A stretch of DNA of 61,566 nucleotides from Fimenecus sp045543095. Its GTDB lineage: Bacteria > Bacillota > Clostridia > Oscillospirales > Acutalibacteraceae. The stretch covers positions 1 to 61,566 of the forward strand of contig JAZQMC010000011.1 of the NCBI GenBank assembly GCA_045543095.1. The letters are read 5' to 3'. The translations under genes were made by a program, and so were the position numbers. Under the pieces are notes generated by a model. The model saw only the letters and a program-made list of their open reading frames with translations, was not told the origin of the DNA and made no database searches. Shown one piece after another: positions 1 to 7,775 of the stretch. Position 1 is the first letter of the stretch; every line of letters starts with the position of its first letter.

Positions 1-260
1 GTTTCCAATTTTTCAGTTTCCACATTGACATTACCTTTGTTATCAAAGGTTGCACACTCAAAAATAATGACATCTGTTACAATATCAAAATCTTCGGCAT
101 AGATACTTTGTGGACTTTGGGCAAAATCCCCTCTTATGTAAGTTGTAACCTTGAAATTCTCAACTTTTTCTATAGGCTTATTTGAGCCGATACCAAAAAA
201 GTTTAGAACAAGTGTAACTATTGCCGTAATATAAGCAAAAATATTTCTGAAAGTATACAT
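1..260 (-). CDS. Partial secreted GH18-like glycosidase (N-terminal part)
   Basis: The reverse strand opens at ATG (258-260) behind an AAGGGG ribosome-binding site and runs in frame off the left edge of the window. The first 23 or so residues form a hydrophobic, uncleaved-looking signal or anchor segment. It is followed by a stretch reading KVTTYIRGDF, then VTDVIIFECATFDNKGNV. That pattern (a beta strand ending in Y, then a 'vtdii.f..a..d..G.v' strand) resembles the first two strands of GH18 chitinase-like barrels. The catalytic DxxDxDxE motif would lie outside the window, so activity cannot be judged. The GH18 label is an inference from a short segment. Confidence 0.5.
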   Translation of the reverse strand, partial: MYTFRNIFAYITAIVTLVLNFFGIGSNKPIEKVENFKVTTYIRGDFAQSPQSIYAEDFDIVTDVIIFECATFDNKGNVNVETEKLE

Positions 261-407
261 AAATCAAAACCCCTTTAAATAGTTAATGATGTATGAATAT
301 TATATCACATAAAAATAATTTGTTCAATAATGGAAGAAGTCGTGTAAATTCGCAAAGTTCAATAAATTGGAGTTTGTTGAAATTAATTCGTAATTATTGG
401 AATACTG

Positions 408-472
408 GTCACCCTGAACGAAGTGAAGGGTCTACTAAATTGATGGAGATTCTTCGCTTCGCTCAGAATGAC
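408..472. repeat. Imperfect inverted repeat, dispersed-repeat family A
   Basis: The left arm GTCACCCTGAACGAAG and the right arm CTTCGCTCAGAATGAC are imperfect inverted copies around a short A+T-rich loop. The right arm closely matches the arms of the element at 30974-31053. The 260-584 interval otherwise holds only A+T-rich sequence and the tRNA terminator; no gene is supported there. Confidence 0.65.
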
Positions 473-550
473 TATCAAATCAAATCTGCTCAACAAATTC
501 AAATTTATAATACAAACGTAGTTCAAACCTCTACATTTTTACAAAAAAAT

Positions 551-580
551 AAAGAGTTCACACAGAAGTGCAAACTCTTT
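551..580 (-). terminator. Terminator of tRNA-Leu
   Basis: AAAGAGTT and AACTCTTT form the stem of a hairpin. On the reverse strand it is followed by a run of T (A-run at 542-549). It sits immediately downstream of the tRNA 3' end. Confidence 0.75.
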
Positions 581-583
581 ATT

Positions 584-667
584 TGGTGCGAGGGACGGGA
601 CTTGAACCCGTACGGGATTACCACACGCCCCTCAAACGTGCGCGTCTGCCGATTCCGCCACTCTCGC
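584..667 (-). tRNA. tRNA-Leu (anticodon GAG)
   Basis: On the reverse strand the sequence folds as a class II tRNA. The acceptor arm GCGAGAG pairs imperfectly with CCUCGC, the D-arm contains GGCAGACGC, the anticodon loop is UUGAGGG (anticodon GAG), there is a variable arm, the T-loop is GGUUCAAGUCC, and the CCA end is encoded. GAG reads CUU/CUC leucine codons. The total length of 84 nt with CCA fits tRNA-Leu. Its own promoter and terminator make it a single-gene unit. Confidence 0.95.
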
Positions 668-697
668 ATATCGGTCGTTCTCTCGAACGCAAGAGAC

Positions 698-726
698 ATT
701 ATAACAAAGGAAGTCGGCAGTGTCAA
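698..726 (-). promoter_or_regulatory. Promoter of tRNA-Leu
   Basis: On the reverse strand there is a perfect TTGACA (-35, 721-726), a 17-nt spacer and a perfect TATAAT (-10, 698-703). They lie about 30 bases upstream of the tRNA 5' end. Confidence 0.85.
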
Positions 727-754
727 GCATTTTTTACAATTTTTTAAAAATTTT

Positions 755-991
755 TTATATTGAATTCTTTTTCGGGTTTCGGGTACGGCTGATTGATGGC
801 TTTTTTGCGTTTTTTGGTAACCCTTGGGCTATTGTGGGGAACGCTTTTTCGGTTTCGGCGGTGGGTTGGATTTCATAAGTGCCGTATTTGTTTACCATTT
901 CATAAGGAGTTTCGGGGTCATCAACGATATATTCAGTTGCTTCGTTGAGCCTGCCCGCATCTTTATTTCTGTTTTTGTTTTCTTTTTTCAT
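755..991 (-). CDS. Small charged hypothetical protein (78 aa)
   Basis: The protein is hydrophilic and Lys/Asn/Arg/Thr-rich, starting MKKENKNRNKDAG and ending RTRNPKKNSI, with an acidic middle (YIVDDPETPYEMVNKYGTYEIQPTA). There is no signal peptide or membrane segment. The ATG at 991 was chosen because GGTGAT lies eight bases upstream; an in-frame GTG at 1000 has no ribosome-binding site. The family is not recognised. The well-formed start and biased composition suggest a real gene, but it could be a spurious frame. Confidence 0.55.
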   Translation of the reverse strand: MKKENKNRNKDAGRLNEATEYIVDDPETPYEMVNKYGTYEIQPTAETEKAFPTIAQGLPKNAKKPSISRTRNPKKNSI

Positions 992-1045
992 TATAATCAC
1001 CGTTTTTATTATGTGCGGTGAGGGATAAAAATATTATTCTTCCTC

Positions 1046-1074
1046 TTGCGTTGGGTGGGGATTTTTGCTAAAAT
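1046..1074 (+). promoter_or_regulatory. Promoter of the MscS gene
   Basis: TTGCGT (1046-1051), a 17-nt spacer and TAAAAT (1069-1074) lie 32 bases upstream of the start codon. Confidence 0.6.
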
Positions 1075-1106
1075 ATTACAAAATAATTCTTTTTGGAGGA
1101 ATAAAT

Positions 1107-1919
1107 ATGAATTGGGAAACTATTTCCGCAAAAGTATTTGAATTCGCTACCACTTGGGGCGGTAAGATTTTAGGAGCGTTAATTATTTTAATCGTTGGTT
1201 TAAAAGTAACTAAGGCACTTGTTAAATGGCTCAGAAAATCACCAAAGCTTGACAAACTTGACGACAGTCTTCGTTCATTTCTCAGCAGTTTCACAAGTAT
1301 TGCACTTTACGCAATTCTCGTAATTGTAATTGCATCGATTATCGGTATTCCTGCAACCTCATTTATTACAGTTTTAGCAACCTGCGGTGCCGCAATCGGT
1401 TTAGCACTTCAAGGTTCACTCAGTAACTTTGCGGGCGGACTTATGATTCTTCTTTTCAAGCCCTTTAAGGTTGGCGATTATATTGAAGCATCGGGCGAGT
1501 CAGGTGTTGTTTCAGAAATTTCTGTTGTTTATACCGAGCTTCTTACACTTGACAACAAGCGTATTACAATCCCCAACGGTGCTCTCACAAACTCTGTAAT
1601 TGAAAACTATTCGTCAGAAGAGCTTCGCAGAGTTGACCTTAACTTCAGTGCGGCTTATACCTGCGATATTAAAAAGGTAAAAGAGGTTATCAGCGGAATT
1701 GTTGAAAATCACCCCAAGGCACTCAAAAAGCCCGAACCCTTTGTTCGAGTTTCAGAATGTGCTGACAGTGCACTTACATACACAGTTCGCGTATGGTGCA
1801 AAAATTCTGATTACTGGGATGTTTACTTTGATGTGCTTGAAGGCGTTAAAGAGGCATTTGATAAAAACGGAATTGAAATTCCATACAAGCAGATTGATGT
1901 GCATGTTGATAACAAATAA
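1107..1919 (+). CDS. mscS: Small-conductance mechanosensitive channel, MscS family
   Basis: A membrane channel that opens under membrane tension and releases solutes on hypo-osmotic shock. The 270 residues have three membrane segments (about 18-38, 62-80 and 82-112). The pore helix carries the family pattern GAAIGLALQGSLSNFAGG, followed by KPFKVGDYIE, the beta-domain segment GVVSEI, and DNKRITIPNG with NYS at the start of the C-terminal cytoplasmic vestibule. This is close to the length of E. coli MscS. The start at 1107 has GGAGGA seven bases upstream. It is a single-gene unit with its own promoter and terminator, convergent with spoVAC. Confidence 0.93.
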   Translation: MNWETISAKVFEFATTWGGKILGALIILIVGLKVTKALVKWLRKSPKLDKLDDSLRSFLSSFTSIALYAILVIVIASIIGIPATSFITVLATCGAAIGLALQGSLSNFAGGLMILLFKPFKVGDYIEASGESGVVSEISVVYTELLTLDNKRITIPNGALTNSVIENYSSEELRRVDLNFSAAYTCDIKKVKEVISGIVENHPKALKKPEPFVRVSECADSALTYTVRVWCKNSDYWDVYFDVLEGVKEAFDKNGIEIPYKQIDVHVDNK

Positions 1920-1927
1920 TTAAACGA

Positions 1928-1955
1928 AAGGGCTTACCATTTGGTAAGCCCTTTT
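1928..1955 (+). terminator. Terminator after mscS
   Basis: AAGGGCTTACC-ATTT-GGTAAGCCCTT is a perfect hairpin followed by a short T-run. Confidence 0.85.
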
Positions 1956-1973
1956 TGCGGACAGACGAGGACA

Positions 1974-2017
1974 ACTCCCTAAGTCTGCTTCGCAGACAGC
2001 TCCCTCAACGAGGGAGC
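1974..2017. repeat. Nested hairpin repeat, dispersed-repeat family B
   Basis: ACTCCCT, then TCTGC-TTCG-GCAGA, then CTCCCTCAACGAGGGAG make nested palindromes. The CTCCCTC...GAGGGAG words are shared with the element at 52159-52200, as is the nearby GACAGAC/TCTGTC flank. Confidence 0.55.
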
Positions 2018-2036
2018 GTATTGTCTCTGCACGATT

Positions 2037-2480
2037 TTAATACAATTTAAAAATATAACAGATTACACCGTAGATTACTGAAGTGAAAATTCCGTAGGCG
2101 ATTACAGGACCTGCGATTTTAAAAAGGTTTGCACCCACCCCTAAAATATATCCCTCTGCTTTAAATTCAAGGGAGGGGGATACAACTGAATTGGCAAAGC
2201 CCGTAATGGGAACGATTGTACCCGCACCCGCGTGCTTTGCGATTTTATCAAATATACCGATGCCGGTAAGGATTGCGGTAATAACTATAAGTGTAGCAGG
2301 GGTCAATGCCTTGACCTCGTCTTCGTTAAGCCCCATTTTTTTGAAAAGAAAGTTGAGCAATTCGCCAAAGGCACAAATTGCACCGCCGATTAAAAATGCT
2401 TTTAATCCGTTCATAAATTTCGGCGAGTCAGGTGATGCCTTTTTCGCCATCTTGTCATATTCTCTGTCGGTGGTTGACAT
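2037..2480 (-). CDS. spoVAC: Stage V sporulation protein AC (SpoVAC)
   Basis: SpoVAC is an inner-membrane protein of the spore that takes part in dipicolinic acid movement; the B. subtilis protein behaves as a mechanosensitive channel. The 147 residues match the family length. They show YDKMAKKASPDSP near the N terminus, GGAICAFGE in a first membrane segment, the conserved block AILTGIGIFDKIAKHAGAG, then VPITGFANSVVSPSLEFKAEG and VGANLFKIAGPVI. The ATG at 2480 was preferred over a TTG at 2525 because GGGAAGTG precedes it. spoVAD and spoVAE, the usual partners, are not adjacent; this is a lone copy. Confidence 0.93.
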   Translation of the reverse strand: MSTTDREYDKMAKKASPDSPKFMNGLKAFLIGGAICAFGELLNFLFKKMGLNEDEVKALTPATLIVITAILTGIGIFDKIAKHAGAGTIVPITGFANSVVSPSLEFKAEGYILGVGANLFKIAGPVIAYGIFTSVIYGVICYIFKLY

Positions 2481-2614
2481 AAATTCACTTCCCGCAAAAT
2501 TATTCTTCGCTTTAAGTATTTCCAATTTTTAATTGTTTAATAACTCATAAAATTTGCAATAATAAGAAATATATGGTAAAATTTATTTTCAGTTTGATTT
2601 GCGAGGTGAATTCT

Positions 2615-3469
2615 GTGGTCGGTTACATTGATGTTGGTGGCGGTATGCGTGCCGTTTACGGTGCGGGTGTGCTTGATTTTTGTCTTGATAATGACATAGA
2701 ATTCCCTTATTATATCGGCGTTTCTGCAGGTAGTGCCAATATTATTTCATATCTTGGCGGCCACAAAGAAAGAACCTTGCGTTTTTATCGCGACTATTCA
2801 TCGCGAAAAGAATATATGAGCTTTGAAAATTTCATGAAAAACAAGGCATATTTAGGGCTGGATTATATTTACACTACTCTTACAAAAGAGGGTGGTGAAG
2901 ACCCGCTGAATTTTGATATAATGCGTTCACATAATTGTGATTTTTATATAGTTACAACTGATGCGGTCACGGGTAAAGCGGAATATCTTGATTACAGAAA
3001 TATTGTAAAAGACGATTATTACGAACTTAAGGCTTCGTGTTGCATTCCTCTTATTTGCCCTCCAATCCAAAAAGATGGAAGAGTTTTCTACGACGGCGGG
3101 CTTTCTGACCCAATCCCTGTGAGAAAAGCCTTTACTGACGGTTGCGACAAGGTAATTGTTACTCTTACCTTGCCGAAAGATTATTACAAGCCACACAAAG
3201 CACCTGAGTTTCTTTATAAATCAGCGGTAAAAAAATATCCCGAAAGTGCTCGACTTATGTATTCAATGATTGATAAATACAATGCGGAACTCAGATTTAT
3301 CAAACAACTTGAAAAGCAGGGTAAGGCGTTAATTCTTGCCCCCGATGACTGTTGCGGAGTGACAACCTTAAAGCATAAATACAATAGTATAGAGGCACTC
3401 TATCGCAAGGGATATGAAAATGCGTGCAAAATTAAAGATTTTCTTGCAAGCACGGAGGAAAAGCCGTGA
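2615..3469 (+). CDS. Patatin-like phospholipase
   Basis: A serine lipid hydrolase of the patatin family, probably cytosolic or membrane-associated. The oxyanion motif GGGMRAVYGAG (8-18) is followed by the nucleophile motif GVSAG with Ser37, and the catalytic dyad Asp lies in YDGGLSDPIP (Asp160). The 284-residue length fits the RssA/YjjU-type bacterial proteins. The GTG start at 2615 was chosen because GAGGTG lies six bases upstream; an ATG at 2573 has no such site. It overlaps the next gene by four bases, so the two are probably translationally coupled. The substrate is unknown. Confidence 0.9.
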   Translation: MVGYIDVGGGMRAVYGAGVLDFCLDNDIEFPYYIGVSAGSANIISYLGGHKERTLRFYRDYSSRKEYMSFENFMKNKAYLGLDYIYTTLTKEGGEDPLNFDIMRSHNCDFYIVTTDAVTGKAEYLDYRNIVKDDYYELKASCCIPLICPPIQKDGRVFYDGGLSDPIPVRKAFTDGCDKVIVTLTLPKDYYKPHKAPEFLYKSAVKKYPESARLMYSMIDKYNAELRFIKQLEKQGKALILAPDDCCGVTTLKHKYNSIEALYRKGYENACKIKDFLASTEEKP

Positions 3470-4326
3470 ACAAAAGACAACAAAAATTCAGAAAAGTTAT
3501 TTCTATAATACTTATAATTTGTATTGTATTTTTGTGTTTTGATTTTGTGGCTACCGAGATTACCGATAATTTCGCTTATGAGGACGCGGTGGTTAACGAA
3601 ACCGAATGGACTGCGGTTTATGATAAAATTCTCGCCAATGAGCAACTTTCTGACCGTGATTATGAAGTGATTTTTGAACAGTCGGGGTTGGGACAATCTG
3701 CAGTTGAAAGTCTTATTGAAGAAAATCGGACAAGCGATTTTGAATATTATCGCAACTATTATTTAAGGGATAAGGATTTCACCTGTGTTCGTACCGCAAT
3801 TTTTGCAAAGCATGAGGCGGTGACGGATAGCGAGGGCAAAAAAATCTTAAATCCCGATTTTGCAAATATAGAGAATGGTGATATAATAATCACATTGAGT
3901 ATTCATTCATTGGGCTGGCGACACGGTCACGCGGCTATTGTGACAAATGCCGAAACAGGAGAAACTGCACAAGCGGTAAGAATTTTTGAAAAATCTGATT
4001 TCGGTACAGTTTGGGAATGGAACGATTTCCCGCTTGTTGCGGTGTTGCGTGTGAAAGATATTGACGAAAAAACACAGAATGAAATTGCACAGTATGTGCG
4101 TGAAAATATGATTGGAATTCCCTATGCCTTGTCGGCAGGGGTAATCGGCGGAAAAGATGCCGAGTCGAAACTGTTTACGACACATTGTGCACATTTTGTA
4201 TGGTATGCTTATAAATACTTCGGTATTGATTTGGATGATAATGGCGGAGTAGTAACACCAAAAGAGATTTTGCATAGTGATAAATTAGAAATTGTTCAGG
4301 TTTATGGAAATATACTTGATGTATAA
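3466..4326 (+). CDS. Permuted NlpC/P60-like (YiiX/YebB) cysteine hydrolase, membrane-anchored
   Basis: The 286-residue protein has one N-terminal membrane segment (about 10-28). A helical spacer precedes a papain-like fold in permuted order: GD at 138-139, a His motif RHGHAAIV (His155) and then a Cys motif THCAHFVWYAY (Cys241), ending in VVTPKEIL. In conventional NlpC/P60 enzymes Cys precedes His; here His precedes Cys, as in YiiX/YaeF amidases. The target could be a peptide crosslink or an acylated substrate; this cannot be told apart by reading. It starts with GTG overlapping the stop of the patatin gene, and a lipoprotein follows after 11 bases. Confidence 0.8.
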   Translation: MNKRQQKFRKVISIILIICIVFLCFDFVATEITDNFAYEDAVVNETEWTAVYDKILANEQLSDRDYEVIFEQSGLGQSAVESLIEENRTSDFEYYRNYYLRDKDFTCVRTAIFAKHEAVTDSEGKKILNPDFANIENGDIIITLSIHSLGWRHGHAAIVTNAETGETAQAVRIFEKSDFGTVWEWNDFPLVAVLRVKDIDEKTQNEIAQYVRENMIGIPYALSAGVIGGKDAESKLFTTHCAHFVWYAYKYFGIDLDDNGGVVTPKEILHSDKLEIVQVYGNILDV

Positions 4327-4337
4327 AGGAGATACTT

Positions 4338-4751
4338 ATGAAAAAAGTTATTGTATTTATTATGATTTTGGCATTGTCGGTGGTGCTTGTGGCTTGTGCC
4401 GATGTGCCTGTATATGAGCAGGTGGGCGAAGTGGGTGAAATCACAGAAAGACCAACAGAAACCACTACCGAAGAAGAAATTGAAGATGAAAGCGAAATCG
4501 ACGAATCTTCAACTGAAGAAACAGAAGAAAACTCATCATCTTCAACCACAAGAAACAACAATAATTATACGCCTGCTCCAACAAGACCAAAGCCATCAAA
4601 CACAACAACTACAACAAAGACTTCAACAACCGAGAGTACAACCGAAAGCACGACAGAGAGTACAACTGAAAGCACAACGGAAAGTACAACCGAGAGTACA
4701 ACTGAGAGCACAACGGAAAGTACAACCGATAACGGCGAACAAAGTGAATAA
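4338..4751 (+). CDS. Thr/Glu/Ser-rich surface lipoprotein with TTES repeats
   Basis: A type II signal peptide ending in the lipobox LVAC (Cys at about residue 20) directs lipidation and anchoring to the outer face of the membrane. The rest of the 137 residues is an acidic Glu-rich stretch, an Asn/Pro-rich stretch and eight consecutive TTES tetrapeptides. It has no recognisable catalytic domain, so it looks like a stalk or wall-spanning spacer. It is the last gene of the patatin/cysteine-hydrolase operon and has GGAGAT upstream of its ATG. Confidence 0.75.
   Translation: MKKVIVFIMILALSVVLVACADVPVYEQVGEVGEITERPTETTTEEEIEDESEIDESSTEETEENSSSSTTRNNNNYTPAPTRPKPSNTTTTTKTSTTESTTESTTESTTESTTESTTESTTESTTESTTDNGEQSE
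4626..4721 (+). repeat. Tandem 12-bp repeat (8 copies) encoding TTES
   Basis: Eight in-frame 12-base units of the form ACAACxGAzAGy encode TTES. Synonymous third-position differences between units (ACC/ACT/ACG/ACA, GAG/GAA, AGT/AGC) show that the repeat is not brand new. Confidence 0.9.
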
Positions 4752-4758
4752 AAAGCAA

Positions 4759-4785
4759 AACGGCGGATTTTCCGCCGTTTTTATT
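4759..4785 (+). terminator. Terminator after the patatin operon
   Basis: AACGGCGGA-TTT-TCCGCCGTT followed by TTTATTT. Confidence 0.85.
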
Positions 4786-4800
4786 TAGACAAAAAAATTT

Positions 4801-5072
4801 GAATTTGTCGAACTCTTTTTAATTTTATATCTCGTTAAAATCGACCATCAAACATTGTAGGGGCTGACGGGTCTCGCCTGCCGGCTCGGTCGGTGCTTCT
4901 GCTTCGCAGAGGTGTCCACCGGACACCCGCACCCACGGCAGCCCGTAATAAAATAACATCTCAACTTACGGGACGCCGAGTCGTCGTCCCCTACAACCGA
5001 CCATATTGGTTATAATACAAAATCGCGTCGCAGACCCTTAATTACGAATTACGAATTATGCATTATGAATTG
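4801..5072. repeat. Repeat-rich intergenic segment, family C
   Basis: The first 69 bases (4801-4869) are an approximate direct copy of 7495-7563 and share GAATTTGTCGAA and CCATCAAACATTGTAGGGG. The block then runs TGTAGGGG ... CCCCTACA (4856-4995), enclosing hairpins such as GGTGTCC-ACC-GGACACC. It ends in A+T-rich words (ATTACGAATTACGAATTATG, 5040-5059) of a kind also seen near 385, 30925 and 55250. No gene is supported in 4786-5109. Confidence 0.6.
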
Positions 5073-5109
5073 AGATAGACAAACTGCAATTTGTCGAACA
5101 CTTTTGATA

Positions 5110-5844
5110 TTATAACAATGTTATTATCCATTTCCCCAACCCATAAAATGCAGGGACGAGTAATGCGGGAAGCAAGTTGCCGACTCTGATTTTCTTGCCG
5201 AAGGTTATGTTGATACCTACGCAGAAAATCAATGCCGAGCCTATGTATGAAAGATAACCCGTTAACTCTTCGCTTATAAAATTACCTGCAAAATGTGAAA
5301 TAAGTGTTATTGCACCCTGATAAACTAAAATTGCAATTGCCGAGCACATTGCACCCACACCATAGGTTGATGCCATAATCACAACAATTACAAAGTCGAG
5401 AATCGCTTTTGCGGTGAGCATTGAGTAGTCGCCTGTAAGCCCGTCTTGAATTGAGCCCACAATCGCCATTGCACCAACACAGATAATAAGTGACGTGTTT
5501 ACAAATCCGTCAACGAATTTGTTGTCGTTTTCGGCTTTCAAAAGTTTTTTAAGCTTTTCACCAATGCCGTCCATTCTTTTTTCAATATTTACAAATTCAC
5601 CGAAAAGACCGCCAAGTACAAACGAGAAAATCAAAAGCATTGTGCCTCCGGTTTCGATTTTGCCGTCGTTTACGGTTAACATCCCCTGCAAAGTACCTGT
5701 AACACCGATAAATATGGTGGAAACTCCGCAAGCTGCCATAAGCGTTTTTTGAAATCTTTCGGTAATACCTTTGTTTAAAAGCATTCCCAACACACCGCCC
5801 AAAACAACTGCCGCGGTGTTGATTATTGTGCCAAGACCAAACAT
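5110..5844 (-). CDS. DUF554 family membrane protein (YdfK/YqgA-like)
   Basis: A 244-residue integral membrane protein starting MFGLGTIINTAAVVLGG, the conserved DUF554 opening. It continues with GVLGMLLNKGI, GVSTIFIGVTGTLQGM and several Gly-rich membrane segments, and ends with a predicted helix near LLPALLVPAFYGLGKW. The molecular function of the family is not established; transport is often suggested. The ATG at 5844 was chosen because GAGGTGA lies six bases upstream. It is divergent from the sodium pump gene, with which it shares the 5845-5962 regulatory interval. Confidence 0.88.
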   Translation of the reverse strand: MFGLGTIINTAAVVLGGVLGMLLNKGITERFQKTLMAACGVSTIFIGVTGTLQGMLTVNDGKIETGGTMLLIFSFVLGGLFGEFVNIEKRMDGIGEKLKKLLKAENDNKFVDGFVNTSLIICVGAMAIVGSIQDGLTGDYSMLTAKAILDFVIVVIMASTYGVGAMCSAIAILVYQGAITLISHFAGNFISEELTGYLSYIGSALIFCVGINITFGKKIRVGNLLPALLVPAFYGLGKWIITLL

Positions 5845-5924
5845 AAAAGTCACCTCAAAAACGAGAATGAAAGAATTATAGCACTCTGTTTGTCGTATTT
5901 CAATCTGTTTTGTTGAATATTCTA

Positions 5925-5962
5925 TTGAATTTTATTTTAAATATGTTATAATACGTATTATA
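5925..5962 (+). promoter_or_regulatory. Promoter with 16-bp perfect palindrome over the -10
   Basis: TTGAAT (5925-5930), a 16-nt spacer and TATAAT (5947-5952). The -10 is the left half of the perfect palindrome TATAATACGTATTATA (5947-5962), so a dimeric regulator binding there would block the promoter. Confidence 0.65.
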
Positions 5963-6016
5963 ATGGAGCAGATTTTGGATTTGTTTCATAAGGTGAATGT
6001 TAAGGAGAATGGAAAA

Positions 6017-7219
6017 ATGGAATTTCTTAAAGAATTTGAAATCCTTTACGAGAATTTTGTCTATTTTGATTTGAAAATGCTCGTAATGTGGGCTATCGGC
6101 GGATTGCTTATTTACCTTGCAATCAAAAAAGAAATGGAACCGACATTGTTGCTTCCTATGGGCTTTGGTGCAATCCTTGTTAACTTGCCGATTTCAGGTG
6201 CTATTACACAGTACAGACTTGGCGAAGAGGTAATTTCGCAGGCTAAATATTTTCAATTACTTGAACAAGGCGTTGAAGGACTTTCAGTTGAAGAGGGTGC
6301 ACTTGATGTTCTTTTCAATGCGGGTATTGCAAACGAATTGTTCCCCCTCATTCTTTTCATCGGTATCGGTGCAATGATTGACTTTGGTCCGCTTCTTTCA
6401 AACCCCAAACTTATGATTTTCGGTGCAGCAGCACAGTTTGGTATTTTCTTCACACTCTGCTTGGCATCAATCTTCTTCCCAATAAACGACGCGGCTTCAA
6501 TCGCTATTATCGGTGCGGCTGACGGCCCAACATCAATTGTTGTTGCTAATAAACTTAATTCACAATATTTAGGTGCGATTATGGTTGCGGCTTATTCATA
6601 TATGGCTCTTGTTCCCATTATTCAACCACCTGTAATCAAACTTCTCACAACAAAAAAAGAGCGTCTTATCCGTATGCCTTATTCACAGACAGAGGTTACA
6701 AAGCTCACAAGAATTCTTTTCCCAATTATTATCACAGTTATTGCAGGTCTTGTAGCTCCTGCATCAGTATCCCTTGTTGGTTTCCTTATGTTCGGTAACC
6801 TTATCCGTGAGTGCGGAGTGCTTAATTCTCTTTCAGAAACAGCACAAAAAGTTCTCGCAAACCTTATTACAATCTTCCTCGGTATCACAATCGCTACAAA
6901 GATGCACTATGCATCATTCCTTGACACAGATACACTTCTTATTCTTGGCCTTGGCCTTTTTGCTTTCATATTCGACACAGCAGGTGGCGTTATGTTTGCA
7001 AAAATTCTCAACATCTTCTTGCCAAAAGGCAAAAAGATTAACCCAATGATTGGTGCTGCAGGTATCTCAGCTTTCCCAATGTCAGGACGTATCGTTCACA
7101 AAATGGGACTGGCAGAAGACCCACAGAACTTCCTTCTTATGCATTCAATCGGCGTAAACGTTTCAGGTCAGATTGCCTCTGTTATCGCAGGCGGTCTTAT
7201 CCTCAGTTTCTTTATGTAA
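6017..7219 (+). CDS. Sodium-ion-translocating decarboxylase beta subunit (OadB/GcdB/MmdB type)
   Basis: The beta subunit of biotin-dependent sodium pumps decarboxylates carboxybiotin and exports Na+. The 400-residue, strongly hydrophobic protein shows family hallmarks: an ELFPLILFIGIGAMIDFGPLL segment, then NDAASIAIIGAADGPTSI (the conserved Asp/Gly region of the ion path), YMALVPIIQPP, and GAAGISAFPMSGR with HSIGVNVSGQIASVIAGG at the C terminus. The ATG at 6017 follows AAGGAG by nine bases and is preferred to an upstream ATG at 5963. No biotin-carrier or carboxyltransferase alpha subunit lies nearby, which is unusual. A 62-residue membrane protein follows. Confidence 0.92.
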   Translation: MEFLKEFEILYENFVYFDLKMLVMWAIGGLLIYLAIKKEMEPTLLLPMGFGAILVNLPISGAITQYRLGEEVISQAKYFQLLEQGVEGLSVEEGALDVLFNAGIANELFPLILFIGIGAMIDFGPLLSNPKLMIFGAAAQFGIFFTLCLASIFFPINDAASIAIIGAADGPTSIVVANKLNSQYLGAIMVAAYSYMALVPIIQPPVIKLLTTKKERLIRMPYSQTEVTKLTRILFPIIITVIAGLVAPASVSLVGFLMFGNLIRECGVLNSLSETAQKVLANLITIFLGITIATKMHYASFLDTDTLLILGLGLFAFIFDTAGGVMFAKILNIFLPKGKKINPMIGAAGISAFPMSGRIVHKMGLAEDPQNFLLMHSIGVNVSGQIASVIAGGLILSFFM

Positions 7220-7231
7220 GGAGTGGCGAAG

Positions 7232-7420
7232 ATGTTAGAAAATATATTTGTAACTTTAATGGCTTTTATGTTTGAGCCAATGAACTTTGTTTATAACCTT
7301 AAATATATGGTTATCGGTATGATTTGCATTATCATTGTTATGGGTGTGCTTATTCTCATCACAACCGCTCTCAATAAGCTTGTACCAAAGTTCACAAACA
7401 AAGATAAAGATAATAAATAA
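7232..7420 (+). CDS. Small single-span membrane protein, possible gamma-like pump subunit
   Basis: The 62 residues have two hydrophobic stretches, the second (YMVIGMICIIIVMGVLILIT) a clear membrane helix, ending in a lysine-rich tail. Its position directly after the beta subunit, with AAGGAG in the junction, and its shape (one helix plus a charged tail) resemble small OadG-type gamma subunits. The similarity is in form only. The ATG at 7232 was chosen over a GTG at 7223, which overlaps the ribosome-binding site. Confidence 0.6.
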   Translation: MLENIFVTLMAFMFEPMNFVYNLKYMVIGMICIIIVMGVLILITTALNKLVPKFTNKDKDNK

Positions 7421-7435
7421 AATCAATTGATTTTT

Positions 7436-7470
7436 AACCCGCTGAAGACTTTTGCTTTCAGCGGGTTTTT
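7436..7470 (+). terminator. Terminator after the sodium pump genes
   Basis: AACCCGCTGAA ... TTCAGCGGGTT followed by TTT. Confidence 0.85.
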
Positions 7471-7494
7471 GCAATTAGTGAGGTCAATAAATTT

Positions 7495-7579
7495 GAATTT
7501 GTCGAATTGTTTTCAAATTTTATAAATCGCTAAAATAGACCATCAAACATTGTAGGGGCTGACGACCACGGCAGCCCGT
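7495..7579. repeat. Dispersed repeat, family C second copy
   Basis: An approximate direct copy of 4801-4869, ending GTAGGGGCTGACGACCACGGCAGCCCG. It is shorter than the first copy and lacks its internal hairpins. The rest of 7580-7717 is A+T-rich with no supported gene. Confidence 0.6.
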
Positions 7580-7717
7580 TTCAAAGTGTGCAATAAAACA
7601 ACAAGCAAAAAGGTTTAGTTTTTTCTGTTTTTTTACATCCGCAACCAATATTTGCCCCGATTGCAAACTAAAATGTATAGAATTCTCGAAAAAATTCATA
7701 TAAATTAACATTTGTAA

Positions 7718-7746
7718 TTGCAGATATTTAAAAAATCTGCTACAAT
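7718..7746 (+). promoter_or_regulatory. Promoter with inverted repeat in the spacer
   Basis: TTGCAG (7718-7723), 17 nt, TACAAT (7741-7746). The inverted repeat GCAGAT...ATCTGC (7720-7740) spans the spacer and may be an operator. Confidence 0.6.
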
Positions 7747-7775
7747 TTATTCAGTAAATAAAATAGGAGGAAAAT

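Noticed and set aside
293..763. A 156-codon plus-strand frame upstream of 800
   Set aside because: It runs through the tRNA-Leu gene, its terminator and promoter, and has low-complexity composition.
4626..4721. 12-bp tandem units as a CRISPR array
   Set aside because: The units are contiguous without spacers, in frame and coding for TTES.
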